DNA of 34,795 nt. It comes from Bacillota bacterium. Lineage in GTDB: Bacteria; Bacillota; Sulfobacillia; JAJZYS01; JAJYTV01. Within the stretch, counting starts at the first letter, position 1. Every line of letters begins with the position of its first letter. The translations under genes and the position numbers were made by a program. This document shows positions 15,904-23,936 of the stretch, piece after piece. Location: NCBI GenBank assembly GCA_021793645.1, contig JAJYSJ010000027.1, positions 1-34,795 of the forward strand, read 5' to 3'. The notes under the pieces were generated by a model. That model ran no database searches, was not told where the DNA came from, and was given only the letters and a program-made list of their open reading frames with translations.

Positions 15904-16851
15904 TCAGGTGCGGGTGAAACGGTATCCAAACTCTGTCGCTGGGCGACCCGTACCCTGGACTTCCACGATGTAGCGCCAGCAGTCGGGCTGGGTGCCATCG
16001 GTGTCCGTCACACCGTAGGTCCTCGCAAGTTCCGCGCTGGACAGAACCTTCCCTGCGTAGCGATCGACCGCAGGATCCGCGGCCAAGGCGGCCACTCCGC
16101 GCGCTACAAACGCGGGAGACTCTGAGATGCAGAAGTGGGGCTCCTCTTGCAAAGCGTCGCGCCAGTTCTCCTCACTGACGCCGAAGTTTTCGAGCATCCG
16201 TTCCGACCGCAGCCATCCTGGTGTGACCGCGAGTGCAGTGCACTGCTTGTCCTCTAGTTCGGCTGCAAGGCCTATCGTGATACGCTCGACCGATGCCTTG
16301 ACGAGGTCGTAGTAGAGGCCAACGCCGTGCCGAAATGCTTTATTGTGTTCCGAGGTACCGTCCGTCATCTCAACGACTAGGCCGCCACCGTTTTGGAGCA
16401 TGAGAGGGAGGGCCATGGCGCACGTGATGAGGTGCGTCTCGATACCCATCCGCAGCATGAGCAAGCCCGCTTCCAGGTCATGCTCCCACAGCTTTTTGTC
16501 CCATTGGGCATAGCGATCCCCACCAAAGATGTCGTTAACGAGGATGTCCAGGCGCCCGTGTCGCTTTTCAATATTGGACACGAGTTCCGACACTTGGGTT
16601 CGCTCCAGGTGATCGACGCGCATGGCGATGCCCTCGCCGCCCGCCGCCTGCATTAGATCTCCGGTCTCCTCGATCGTCTCCGGCCGACCCATATCCGATG
16701 GGCCGAGAACCCTGCTGCTGCGTCCCGTGGCATACGTGAACGCTCCCGCACGCGCGAGCTCCACCGCGATGGCTCGCCCTGCGCCACGTGTAGCGCCCGC
16801 CACCAGGGCAATCCTACCGGCCAGTGGACGCTCCTTCGAATGGTTCGTCAC
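15904..16851 (-). CDS. Short-chain dehydrogenase/reductase (SDR) family oxidoreductase
   Basis: 315 aa from the GTG at 16851, preceded by GGAGG twelve bases upstream; longer in-frame starts add an unconserved Cys/Arg-rich leader. The N-terminal Rossmann motif is AGATRGAGRAIA (residues about 18-29), a GxxxGxG NAD(P) site. Arg44 (ATGRSSR) suggests NADP preference. VDILVND-type text is present as LDILVNDIFGG. The catalytic pair is Y181-xxx-K185 (YDLVK). SDRs reduce or oxidise carbonyl/alcohol groups in the cytoplasm; substrate unknown. The gene is convergent with the Asp-box gene at 13667 and has no operon partner. Confidence 0.88.
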   Translation of the reverse strand: MTNHSKERPLAGRIALVAGATRGAGRAIAVELARAGAFTYATGRSSRVLGPSDMGRPETIEETGDLMQAAGGEGIAMRVDHLERTQVSELVSNIEKRHGRLDILVNDIFGGDRYAQWDKKLWEHDLEAGLLMLRMGIETHLITCAMALPLMLQNGGGLVVEMTDGTSEHNKAFRHGVGLYYDLVKASVERITIGLAAELEDKQCTALAVTPGWLRSERMLENFGVSEENWRDALQEEPHFCISESPAFVARGVAALAADPAVDRYAGKVLSSAELARTYGVTDTDGTQPDCWRYIVEVQGTGRPATEFGYRFTRT

Positions 16852-17227
16852 GGTGGGTCGACACCTCCATTCAGCATCGCTGACCAGGCACCGGCGGCAA
16901 CTGCGCATCACTCCAGTGCTCCTTGGCTCTTGCGTGCGACCCTAACGTACCACACGATGATGTCAGTACCTGTCACCAATCTCCGAAAGCTCACAATGTC
17001 TATTCCACGCTAGCGGCTGCGCATGCGCTCGTCGGAGAACTGCATTAGCCATTCAAGAACGTCGCTAGCGCCACCCCTTAAGCTGTCGCTCATGCGCCAA
17101 CCGTGTTGGCAAGAGTTACTTCCACGCTTGAGTGCCCCAACCTGTCCCAGAGACTTGGTCGCCTGTGTTGTCTAGCCTTAACAGCAACGCTCTTCTCGCG
17201 CAACCGCCCATTTAGTGCGCGAGCGAC
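16852..17227. other. Intergenic region between divergent genes
   Basis: 376 bases separating the SDR start from the 17228 gene. Promoters for both should be here. I see no R1 or R2 copy, no hairpin with a T-run and no RNA gene. Base composition is a little lower in GC than the flanking genes. Confidence 0.4.
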
Positions 17228-17557
17228 ATGTGCAAGATGGAGGGTGCCTGCTTGGACGACGAACAGGCGGTAATAATCTGGGTGAAGCTCAGTGATGACA
17301 CGTGGGGCTCGGCGAAGGAATCAACTGCTATCCAGGCGATAGAGGAACTCCTGGACCAGTCCATAACCCCGGACATCGGAGAATATGATGGCCACGAGAA
17401 AGCTCTAGGCTGGTTTACGATGTATCTCTACGGGCCCAACGCCGATCGACTCTGGCGTCTTGCTTCAAACCTCATAGCGGAGTGGCCGAAGGGTTCCTAC
17501 GTTGTGAAGAGGTATGGCCCTCCGGGCGCTACAGAAGTTCGGCTTGACTTGGCCTAA
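17228..17557 (+). CDS. Small conserved-looking cytoplasmic protein of unknown function
   Basis: 109 aa, acidic, with no signal peptide or membrane segment. It has the alternating pattern of a small alpha/beta protein: a strand (AVIIWVKLSDD), a helix (TAIQAIEELLDQ), then EYDGHEKALGWFTMYLYGPN-type text, a helix (ADRLWRLASNLI) and the ending GSYVVKRYGPPGA. The YLYGP-AD and VKRYG blocks recur, from memory, in uncharacterised small proteins often found near toxins or in defence islands. I cannot name a family, and no toxin is adjacent. A weak ribosome binding site precedes the ATG; an in-frame ATG follows three codons later. Confidence 0.65.
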   Translation: MCKMEGACLDDEQAVIIWVKLSDDTWGSAKESTAIQAIEELLDQSITPDIGEYDGHEKALGWFTMYLYGPNADRLWRLASNLIAEWPKGSYVVKRYGPPGATEVRLDLA

Positions 17558-17604
17558 TCCGAAGAGGCGAAAACACCCTCAAAGCGATGAGCCGCCGCTT
17601 GTTC

Positions 17605-17666
17605 CCACATTGGCCAAGGTGCCTTCTGTCTCCTAAGTGATCTCGCGCGCAGTTTACCCGAAGTAC
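17605..17666 (+). repeat. R1 dispersed repeat, copy 3 (internally deleted)
   Basis: CACATTGGCC at the 5' end, TCTCCTAAGTG in the middle and CGCGCAGTTTACCCGAAGTA at the 3' end match the R1 family. About 15 bases containing GGGGAAGTA are missing. It lies between two same-strand genes, 48 bases after the first. Confidence 0.6.
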
Positions 17667-17811
17667 GGCGCGAGCGGGCCGCAGTCATCAATCGGCGCGG
17701 CTTTGTCACATTCCCGTCGTGACCGTGGTTCGATCCCCATGTGGTGCGGCTGTCCCCAGACTACCTGTTGGCGTAGTCTGGAAACAGGCGCACGGTCGGG
17801 GGGGATGGGAT

Positions 17812-19008
17812 ATGGCACCTCGCGGAGTAACAGGTCGCAGTCCACGCCGCACGATCCTTCTCTGGTCTGGGGCCGCCGCCGTTGCAGCCGCCGTCGTGAC
17901 GACTGTCGTCTTGACGAGGCCCCCAGCGCGTCAAACCGCATCGCAACCGATTCTCACCGTGCCATCGGTGCAGACTGTGATCCCCTCGCCGAACATCAAG
18001 ACCGCGAATTCCCCCGACATGACTTCACGTGAAACGGGCTGGATGGCCTGGGGTAGTGTCCACAAGCAAGGCAAGCCGGCGGTGGCAAGGACGACCGACC
18101 AGGGCCGCAGGTGGATCAACGTGACGCCCCGCACGGACCTTGTGGGCGCGAAACTGTCGCTGGATCCAGTCGGGGCTCGAAAAGCGTTTTTGGTTGTAAT
18201 CCACCCGGGAAAGTCCGCGATTGTATACGTCACAGCAGACGGCGGCAAGACGTGGACGCAAGGCCAACGAGTTCCCGTCCTGTACGGTGATGGCGGCGCC
18301 CACCTCGCCGCGCGAGGCAAGGACGTCTGGCTTGAGGTTGGTGGAGCCGCCCACGACGAAGCGGCCCAGCTCTTCACGTCGCGCGATGGCGGCATGACGT
18401 GGCGGCTCGTCGCGAAGCACGCTCCCAATGGATTGGGCACTTTGCCGGGATTCGGTTGGCTGGTATTCACAAGTGCCCAGGATGGTTTCACATGCTCGAA
18501 CGGCGAGAACGCAGGGATTTTCAGGACCGACAACGGCGGTGCCGCGTGGACGCCTGTCTCGCCTGGCCACTTTCTACAGGTTGACCTGCCCGAGATCACG
18601 CGAGAGTACGGTCTAGCCGCAGTCTACCTGATCAGTCCCCCGTCGTTCTTCCCAGAGTTCCTGCGCACAACCAACGGCGGACAATCGTGGAGCGTCGTTA
18701 TAGGCCCGAGCACCCCAGAGATATCTTTGGAGGCGAACGTCGACGTACTCAACGCTGACACAGCGATGTACGTCGATGTTGCCGGTGACATCCGCCGCAC
18801 TACGAACTGCGGCCGGTCGTGGCAGACGATCCCGCTCGGGGCATCGTCAAAGGCCCTTCTGCACGGGAACATCATCATTTCACTAACCTTCGGTTCGCAG
18901 AAGGTGGGGTGGGCGGTCATGACGGCGAAAACGGTCAAGTTGAAGGGTCCCCAGACGCTCTATCTCACCACCGACGGCGGGCGTTCGTGGAAAGCGGTAG
19001 CCAAGTAG
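17812..19008 (+). CDS. Membrane-anchored Asp-box propeller protein, 7 repeats; paralogue of 26849-28066
   Basis: 398 aa from the ATG at 17812, placed by a GGGGGGG tract about 7 bases upstream. About 15 cytoplasmic residues are followed by one transmembrane helix (LLWSGAAAVAAAVVTTVVL) with no lipobox cysteine, so it is a type II membrane protein with the propeller outside. The Asp-box motifs are TTDQGRRW, TADGGKTW, SRDGGMTW, TDNGGAAW, TTNGGQSW, TTNCGRSW and TTDGGRSW, about right for one propeller. The first 110 outer residues are almost identical to the paralogue, while the later blades differ more. TGTCACA lies about 100 bases upstream (17704-17710) but without a matching second box. Confidence 0.85.
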   Translation: MAPRGVTGRSPRRTILLWSGAAAVAAAVVTTVVLTRPPARQTASQPILTVPSVQTVIPSPNIKTANSPDMTSRETGWMAWGSVHKQGKPAVARTTDQGRRWINVTPRTDLVGAKLSLDPVGARKAFLVVIHPGKSAIVYVTADGGKTWTQGQRVPVLYGDGGAHLAARGKDVWLEVGGAAHDEAAQLFTSRDGGMTWRLVAKHAPNGLGTLPGFGWLVFTSAQDGFTCSNGENAGIFRTDNGGAAWTPVSPGHFLQVDLPEITREYGLAAVYLISPPSFFPEFLRTTNGGQSWSVVIGPSTPEISLEANVDVLNADTAMYVDVAGDIRRTTNCGRSWQTIPLGASSKALLHGNIIISLTFGSQKVGWAVMTAKTVKLKGPQTLYLTTDGGRSWKAVAK

Positions 19009-19054
19009 CCGCCGCTGTTTGGGTCTGGGCCGGGTTCTTTGGCCGCTGCTCATT

Positions 19055-19128
19055 TCAACATTGGGGAACTGCGTTGCGTAACCTAAGCGTTCCGGACTCG
19101 GGCAAGTACGCGCAGTTTACACGAAGTA
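19055..19128 (+). repeat. R1 dispersed repeat, copy 4
   Basis: Full-length copy: TCAACATTGGGG, GCGTAACCTAAGCGTTCC, CTCGGGCAAGTACGCG, AGTTTACACGAAGTA. It begins 47 bases after the stop of 17812-19008. The paralogue at 26849 also has R1 at the same distance from its stop, so gene and repeat were duplicated together. Region 19129-19227 shows nothing else. Confidence 0.75.
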
Positions 19129-19227
19129 GCAAGTCCGCAAGGCGAGACTCCGAGAAGCTACCTGGAGGAACGAACCTCCTCTCACCTACGGGCAGGGGAG
19201 GTAATACGGCCCCACGAATCTGGCCCC

Positions 19228-19397
19228 ATGGAACACGTTTTCTATCTGATCGCCTATGTGGCCCTCGTCCTACTCGTGGTCCTCGGCAACCGGCCTTCTG
19301 CTGCAACGGATCCGTGCGCGCAGGGGGGGTCGGCTGGTCCGTCTTGCGCGCCATCCTCAATCTGATCGCGGCCATCGTTTCCGTCTTCCCGTTCTAG
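19228..19397 (+). pseudogene. Tiny two-helix membrane protein interrupted at a G7 tract
   Basis: The ATG at 19228 opens a frame with a strong hydrophobic helix (VFYLIAYVALVLLVVLG) that stays open to a TGA about 46 codons on. At 19323-19329 there is a run of seven G. With one more G the frame would continue VGWSVLRAILNLIAAIVSVF to the TAG at 19395-19397, giving a 57-aa protein with two membrane helices. AGGGGAGG lies about 20 bases upstream, rather far. The G run is exactly where the frame breaks, so either a slipped-strand (phase-variable) site or a sequencing error explains it. Function unknown. Confidence 0.45.
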
Positions 19398-19465
19398 CCT
19401 CTGGAAAGTGAACTGTCTGGGTCCGGAAGACGTCATACGCTCATACTCATTCGGGGTGTTGACCT

Positions 19466-19606
19466 ATGCAGCGGCGAACCGTGCTCATCCTATTGATCAC
19501 TTATCGTTTTGGGGTGTCCATGATTGCGGCAGAGACAAGCAACTTGGCTCTCCTGGGCCTCCTGGGGCTAGCGCCTTTGATCACGATACTTGCGTATAAG
19601 AGATGA
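19466..19606 (+). CDS. Tiny hydrophobic protein of unknown function
   Basis: 46 aa. Basic start (MQRRT), hydrophobic stretch (VLILLITY), a short polar middle, then a second helix (LALLGLLGLAPLITILAY) ending KR. The ribosome binding site is weak (GGGGTG); an internal ATG at 19518 would still give the second helix. It lies five bases before the next small membrane gene, so the two may form an operon. I do not recognise it. Confidence 0.4.
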   Translation: MQRRTVLILLITYRFGVSMIAAETSNLALLGLLGLAPLITILAYKR

Positions 19607-19610
19607 GACG

Positions 19611-19883
19611 ATGGGCAAAAGTGACCGGGCCCGATGGGAGCGCAGGCGCGCCAAGGGCAAGTGGCATTACATCCTCGTGTGGTGCGTGCTCTACTGGGGA
19701 GTGGGCACCGGGCTCTTGATGTCGGCCTTGTCGTAGGTCGACGGGACACCCGGGTTGCCGCCGTTCCGTCTCTGGCCCGACCTTCTCGCCAATCTGGTCT
19801 TTTGTGCCCTGGGTGGCATCGTGATCGGCATCAGGACGTGGGACGCTAACGAGAGCCTGTTCTGGGGCGGCACCGACCGATGA
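19611..19883 (+). pseudogene. Small membrane protein with an in-frame TAG
   Basis: From the ATG at 19611 the frame reads SDRARWERRRAKGKWHYILV and continues as a helix (WCVLYWGVGTGLLMSAL). It meets TAG at 19734-19736, then stays open in the same frame through FRLWPDLLANLVFCALGG and IVIGIRTWDANESLFWG to a TGA at 19881-19883. The RAKGKWHYIL beginning, a first helix, a central loop and a second helix followed by a W-N-E ending look like a small membrane protein family I have seen in Bacillota, without a name. The single TAG makes it a nonsense-mutated gene, or a 41-aa truncated product. Confidence 0.5.
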
Positions 19884-20030
19884 CGCACGAAATAGACCCC
19901 CCCTCCCCTCGTGTGGCCGCCAGGCCCTCTCTTTGGCCCTCTGACCCCACGCCGCAGATCGATCTGAAAGCACGGTTCCACGACTCGGAGCCCTGCTCTA
20001 GGCAGCGCGCGGTACCTCTGCCCTGTTGTT

Positions 20031-20105
20031 GCAACATTGGTCCGGCGACATTTCGTATCCTAAGCGTCCACGGCTTGGGGAAGTATGCGGACTTTACACG
20101 AAGTA
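20031..20105 (+). repeat. R1 dispersed repeat, copy 5
   Basis: Full-length copy: GCAACATTGG, TTCGTATCCTAAGCGT, GGCTTGGGGAAGTATGCG, ACTTTACACGAAGTA, with the two GAAGTA exactly 20 bases apart. It lies between the truncated small membrane gene and the 20320 gene. Region 20106-20319 shows nothing else except the ribosome binding site of the next gene. Confidence 0.75.
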
Positions 20106-20319
20106 TCCACTGGGTAGCGCGGCGGCTTCCAGTAGCCCTCCGTTGACGGGTGTTGCATTGGCGCCCGAGGATAGGGTGGCAGGCACCTGTCGGAAGGCAA
20201 AGGGTGTCGCCCGTTCTCGCATCTGAGTGTTGGACTCGACCTGCTCGTTCTTGCCGTTGCGCATTTGCACGGCCGCGCTGGCTCCGAAGGTCACGCTCAG
20301 CTGTCCCGAGGGGAGGCCT

Positions 20320-20814
20320 ATGATGTCACTCCGCCCCATGGCACAGGCGTATCGGCTAGGGCTGTTGACTGGTGTTTTTCACAAAGAGGATGTCGTCGCT
20401 TGGGCGGATCGCATCGTTGCAAAGTACCCCGCAAAAGACATTCCCTCCTCCTTGCTTGACATATCTTTAGCAAGTAAGCGGACCACTGGCGACATCGTTC
20501 AGATGCTCGGTGAAGTGCAAGGGGAATACGACGCTGGACAGGCGACTAAGATTGTCCTCGGGGAACTGCGTAGACGGTACAGCACAGAACTGAGCAGCGT
20601 AGGAGAGATCACATCCAAATTATATGCCCTTGCCAACGCAAGTGGTGAACTCGATATCTCAGTGTTTCGGGATATTATGACGGTGACTGAAGCGTACGAT
20701 TTGGCGGTTAAACGCATTGTGTCCATGCAGCAAACATTGGCACTCTTAGATGAATTCTTTGCTCCTTATCAGAAGTACGAAAATGTACTTCTTGAATCGC
20801 GATCATGTTCTTAG
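20320..20814 (+). CDS. All-helical cytoplasmic protein of unknown function
   Basis: 164 aa. GAGGGGAGG stands four bases before the tandem ATGs at 20320 and 20323, which sets the start; a longer in-frame extension has no ribosome binding site. No signal or membrane segment. The sequence is predicted helical throughout: AQAYRLGLLTGVFHKEDVVA, WADRIVAKYP, then IVQMLGEVQGEY and a C-terminal helix around residue 140. The WADRIVAKYP block recalls small uncharacterised proteins seen beside polymorphic toxins, but I cannot name one. The second half is visibly more AT-rich than neighbouring genes, which suggests acquisition from elsewhere. Confidence 0.7.
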   Translation: MMSLRPMAQAYRLGLLTGVFHKEDVVAWADRIVAKYPAKDIPSSLLDISLASKRTTGDIVQMLGEVQGEYDAGQATKIVLGELRRRYSTELSSVGEITSKLYALANASGELDISVFRDIMTVTEAYDLAVKRIVSMQQTLALLDEFFAPYQKYENVLLESRSCS

Positions 20815-20954
20815 CCAATGAACTACAAAGGTCGTTGCGCTTCGACCTCTAGGAAATGGGAGAAAGGCGACCTAAAGCCTTTAGTCGTTCGGTGGCAGGG
20901 ACACCGGCGTGTCGATCCCAGCCGTGCTTGTTCTGCGGTTGGTCACCATGCATT

Positions 20955-21005
20955 CTGTCTCACCAAGCATTTTCGGCTTCGGGGAAGTCTGCCTTCGCGA
21001 AGTAC
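20955..21005 (+). repeat. R1 dispersed repeat, copy 7 (degenerate)
   Basis: Core GGCTTCGGGGAAGT, then TTCGCGAAGTA, with 15 rather than 20 bases between the two GAAGT. The 5' half is barely recognisable. As in copy 1, R2 follows about 30 bases later, so R1-R2 is a composite unit at two loci. Confidence 0.5.
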
Positions 21006-21039
21006 GCCCGTCGCGCCGGCCGCGGGCACTCTCGCGTCG

Positions 21040-21140
21040 GTACCTCAGCCGCCCAACGCAGACAGCGTCAGCACCACCGCGACGGTTTGCGCATTGTACG
21101 CATCAAGTGTGCCAAGGGGACAAGCCGTCTTCGGTAGCCC
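21040..21140 (-). repeat. R2 dispersed repeat, copy e
   Basis: The minus-strand frame reads LPKTACPLGTLDAYN, then AQTVAVVLTLSALGG, to a TGA at 21045-21047; it is open back to an ATG at 21260, ten bases after the acetyltransferase stop. Codon-by-codon comparison with copy d shows synonymous third-base changes in the conserved ends and many replacements in the middle. The similarity with copy c extends beyond R2 through to the acetyltransferase, so 6950-7570 and 21045-21670 are a duplicated block. Confidence 0.7.
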
Positions 21141-21269
21141 CTGGGCGAAGTGGGCACGCTCTGGTAACGCGCCTGCAACCGATGGCCGGGGCCCTCGGCG
21201 TTGTCCGCCGGTTAGGTAATCCTTCCCGGCATTGTGACTTGTACGAGCACTGGTACCCATTTGGTGGAT

Positions 21270-21820
21270 TTACTTCCCGGCTAGAGACCTTTCGACCACC
21301 AGTGTAGCGAAGGCATCCGCCGCGTAGTCATCATCGCCGTGCACTCCTTCGACCCGGTTGAAGACCTGCTTCACCCAGAACCGGATGGCAGCCCAATTCT
21401 TTAGGGCCACGGCAAGCATAATCCGGCGAAACCCCGCGCGACGCGCTTCCCGTGCCAGCCCTTAGACAAACTGCCCACCGTAACCTGACGTTGCCCGGAA
21501 CGGTCCACGCAGAAAAATGTGACCCACAGTGTTCCATCATCCGGATAGCCGTGGTAGAGCGTGGCGTAGCCTACCATTTCACAGGTCCCCTGGGAGAAGA
21601 GCGGCTGTATCCTGAACCGCTCTATCGTCCCGGCAGGCGGAAGGTCGCCCTCGCTCAGCTGCCGCCGCATATCAGCGCTGTTCCTCTCGGGATGCCCATC
21701 GAACGCACCAATGTATGCGGTACCTTCCCAGATGGCTTGAAGGCGTTCGAGATCGCTCTCGGGGAGGGCATCCCGAACCAGCAGCTCCTCTGTCTCCCAC
21801 GTCACAGGAATTAGGCGCAC
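21270..21820 (-). pseudogene. GNAT N-acetyltransferase, frameshifted
   Basis: From the ATG at 21820 the N-terminal half is intact (RLIPVTWETEELLVRDALPE, then the CEMVGYATLYHGYPDD strand pair). Just at the acetyl-CoA-binding loop, where the paralogue reads GQRQGYGG, a base is missing and the frame ends at 21401. In the original frame the remainder is recognisable to the TAA at 21270, but it also contains a TAA in place of a Glu codon three residues after the loop (QFV-stop-G). GNAT enzymes transfer acetyl from acetyl-CoA to an amine; without the loop and C-terminus this copy should be inactive. The other copy (7174-7644) is broken in different places, so both decayed independently. Confidence 0.7.
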
Positions 21821-21841
21821 CGCGTCACCTCATCGTTCTCC

Positions 21842-21903
21842 GCCATTGCCCTTTGCAGACAAGCACGTGTTTCAGTCTCGGGGAAGTGCTGGTTCGCGAA
21901 GAC
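21842..21903 (+). repeat. R1 dispersed repeat, copy 8 (degenerate)
   Basis: CCATTGCCC at the 5' end, AGTCTCGGGGAAGT in the middle and TTCGCGAAGA at the 3' end; 15-base spacing as in copy 7. It fills nearly the whole gap between the acetyltransferase start and the end of the HAD gene. Confidence 0.5.
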
Positions 21904-21916
21904 GTGCCGTTGCACG

Positions 21917-22600
21917 TCAGCGCATTGGGGGCGTCCCGAGCAGTGGCAAGATCTGTGCAAGCCGCCGAATGCGCCCTTCTTCGATCTCCGGGTAGGCGTC
22001 CCAGGGGTCGAGCAACAGGGCGTGCATGCCCGCGTTTCGCGCACCGTCTACGTCGGCGCGCAAGAGGTCACCGATATAGAGGGCTTGCTGTGGCGCGACG
22101 GACAATTCTTGCAGCGCGAACTCGAAGATCCGGGCGTCTGGCTTCTCGATCCCGACCACTCGCGAGTCCACAACCACAGCGAAGAGCTCACGTAGGCCGG
22201 CAAGCCGGAGCTGCTCTTCTACCCGACCATCCGAGTTGGAGATCACGCCTACGGAGATGCCGCGCCTACGTAAAGCGGCAACCGTCCCGACATCTCCTTC
22301 GGCCACGCAGCGCCACATGCCGCGCGGATCGCGCTGGTGCTCACCCTCCGCACGAGCACCGAACAACTGCGCTCCCTCGGACGAAAGCCCGATCCTGCGA
22401 CCGATCCGCGCGAAGAAGGCCGCGAACGAATCCGGTACCTCCTCCAGGCCCTCGTTGAGGCGCCTGCGAACGCCGGCATCCACGCGCCCGACATCCTCTT
22501 GCGTGACCAAAACCCCAAGCGTGATCGCCTGCTCCGCAAGCCACAGATGGTCAAGATGTAGCAGCGTGTTGCCCACGTCGAACAGAACGGCATCCACCAT
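21917..22600 (-). CDS. HAD-superfamily hydrolase (phosphatase-like)
   Basis: 227 aa from the ATG at 22600, with GGGAGG six bases upstream. HAD motif I is VLFDVGNTLL: the nucleophile Asp is present but the second Asp of the usual DxD is Gly, a variant seen in part of the family. Motif II is VISNSDG (Ser), motif III is the Lys in GIEKPDARIF, and motif IV is YIGDLLRADVDGARNAG with the two acidic residues. The cap is a helical insert between motifs I and II (residues about 20-95). Members dephosphorylate small metabolites in the cytoplasm; the substrate cannot be told. No operon partner is obvious; the alpha/beta hydrolase gene upstream lies 190 bases away on the same strand. Confidence 0.88.
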   Translation of the reverse strand: MVDAVLFDVGNTLLHLDHLWLAEQAITLGVLVTQEDVGRVDAGVRRRLNEGLEEVPDSFAAFFARIGRRIGLSSEGAQLFGARAEGEHQRDPRGMWRCVAEGDVGTVAALRRRGISVGVISNSDGRVEEQLRLAGLRELFAVVVDSRVVGIEKPDARIFEFALQELSVAPQQALYIGDLLRADVDGARNAGMHALLLDPWDAYPEIEEGRIRRLAQILPLLGTPPMR

Positions 22601-22790
22601 GAGCACCTCCCACTCCGAACATTGGGCACGGCACCATGCTCATCGGTCCCCCCAGGGCAATGCTACACCGGTTGAGCCCGATCCTCCGCACGGGGATGCC
22701 GTCCCAAAAGGAATCCCGGATCCGCGTCCAGGTCCGGGGGGAAACACGCGCAATCAACCTGATCAGGGCTTGCCTTCGGCACGCGCCCTT

Positions 22791-23708
22791 CTAGTTCATT
22801 CGCCTGCTGGACGGCGCGGGCGTGCTTCCCGTTCTGGCAGTCGAACTCGTGGGGGCCAGGGCGAACTTCGCCAGACGCTCAGCGTAGGCATCCTTCAGCA
22901 ACGCGGCGCCCCGGCAGTGACGAGCCGAGGGGATGATCCAAGGGACAGAGCCGCACTTGGTCGACCATGCCTGAAGTCCGCGGCTGAGGCCCTGCCTGTG
23001 TGAAGGCTCCTCTGCGCCCCATACGAACTGCACGCGGCAAGGAACGGCATCGATGTAACGGAGAAGGTGAAGCGCCGCAAGGCGGAGGCGCCCGGTTGCG
23101 ACGCCGAGCACATAGACGCCCGGGAGCAAGAGACGGGCTGCAAAGGGAAACTCGCGGGGAAATGCCCGAACGAGGTCGTCCACCGCGCCATCCGCCCAGA
23201 CTGCAGCGATAGGCACCGACCGACTCGCGTAAAGCGCAGCGAATGTTCCGATCGAGAAGCCCGCGGCGGCAATCTGCTCCCAGTCGAAGCCTTGCTCGGA
23301 CAGCCAGCGCGCTCCGCGCGCGACGACCTGCCATTCCCCACCGATAGTCTGGTGGTTGCCGCCAGACCGGCCGACTCCAGGGTAGTCAAGGATGAGGACA
23401 GCGAGCCCTCGCTCCATAAGCCCTCTCCATAGATCGACCACGGATTCTCCCTGTATGGTGGCCCAGGTCTCTCCGAAGAGTGGAGCGACCACGAGAGCGC
23501 CCAAGGGCTGTGCGACCGGCAAGTACCACCCCTGAAGCGTCGGGGCAGCCCGAGAGTCGCCAGTGACCTCCACCGGTATGGACTTGAGCCCGAAATCCGC
23601 TGGAGTGCCTTCCGGGCCGGCCACAGGTGCCGTCATCCGGTGAAGGAAGAACCAACTGAACAGGAGGTAGATGACTATCAGCGATCCGGCTACCACGAAC
23701 TGGAGCAT
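22791..23708 (-). CDS. Membrane-anchored alpha/beta hydrolase
   Basis: 305 aa from the ATG at 23708, placed by GGAGG nine bases upstream. One N-terminal transmembrane helix (FVVAGSLIVIYLLFSWFFL) precedes an alpha/beta hydrolase domain. The text LILDYPGVGRSGG is the typical strand and turn before the nucleophile elbow, which is GFSIG with Ser152. A likely catalytic His lies in SARHCRGAAL (about residue 264). The acid normally found after the strand QFVWGAEEPS appears as Glu instead of Asp. Such proteins hydrolyse esters or peptides, with the domain facing outside or membrane-associated. The last 20 residues are Ser/Thr/Ala/Pro-rich and unconserved-looking. Confidence 0.8.
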   Translation of the reverse strand: MLQFVVAGSLIVIYLLFSWFFLHRMTAPVAGPEGTPADFGLKSIPVEVTGDSRAAPTLQGWYLPVAQPLGALVVAPLFGETWATIQGESVVDLWRGLMERGLAVLILDYPGVGRSGGNHQTIGGEWQVVARGARWLSEQGFDWEQIAAAGFSIGTFAALYASRSVPIAAVWADGAVDDLVRAFPREFPFAARLLLPGVYVLGVATGRLRLAALHLLRYIDAVPCRVQFVWGAEEPSHRQGLSRGLQAWSTKCGSVPWIIPSARHCRGAALLKDAYAERLAKFALAPTSSTARTGSTPAPSSRRMN

Positions 23709-23783
23709 CTGATGTGGCCTCCCGACTGCGTCGAACAAGTTGCGCGCGCCGAAAGTTTCCTGGGTATTTCTTCACTTTTCTCC

Positions 23784-23851
23784 TTACATTTGGGAGACTC
23801 CTGCCTACGGCCAGCGTTCCAGGCTCCGGGAAGTACGCGCAACGCGAAGGA
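23784..23851 (+). repeat. R1 dispersed repeat, copy 9 (degenerate)
   Basis: TTACATTTGGG, CTACGGCCAGCGTTCC, GGCTCCGGGAAGTACGCG and ACGCGAAGGA align with R1 along its whole length, with substitutions in CCTAAG and a shortened 3' part. It lies in the leader of the 23937 Asp-box gene, about 85 bases before its start. From 23875 the leader is shared with that of 13667. Confidence 0.5.
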
Positions 23852-23936
23852 CGGGCTTCGAGGTTCGGTCACCGGAATCCGCTGGCAGGGCCCCGAACTC
23901 AGAAGGCGAATTATCCCAGGCGGGAGTGATTAGATC

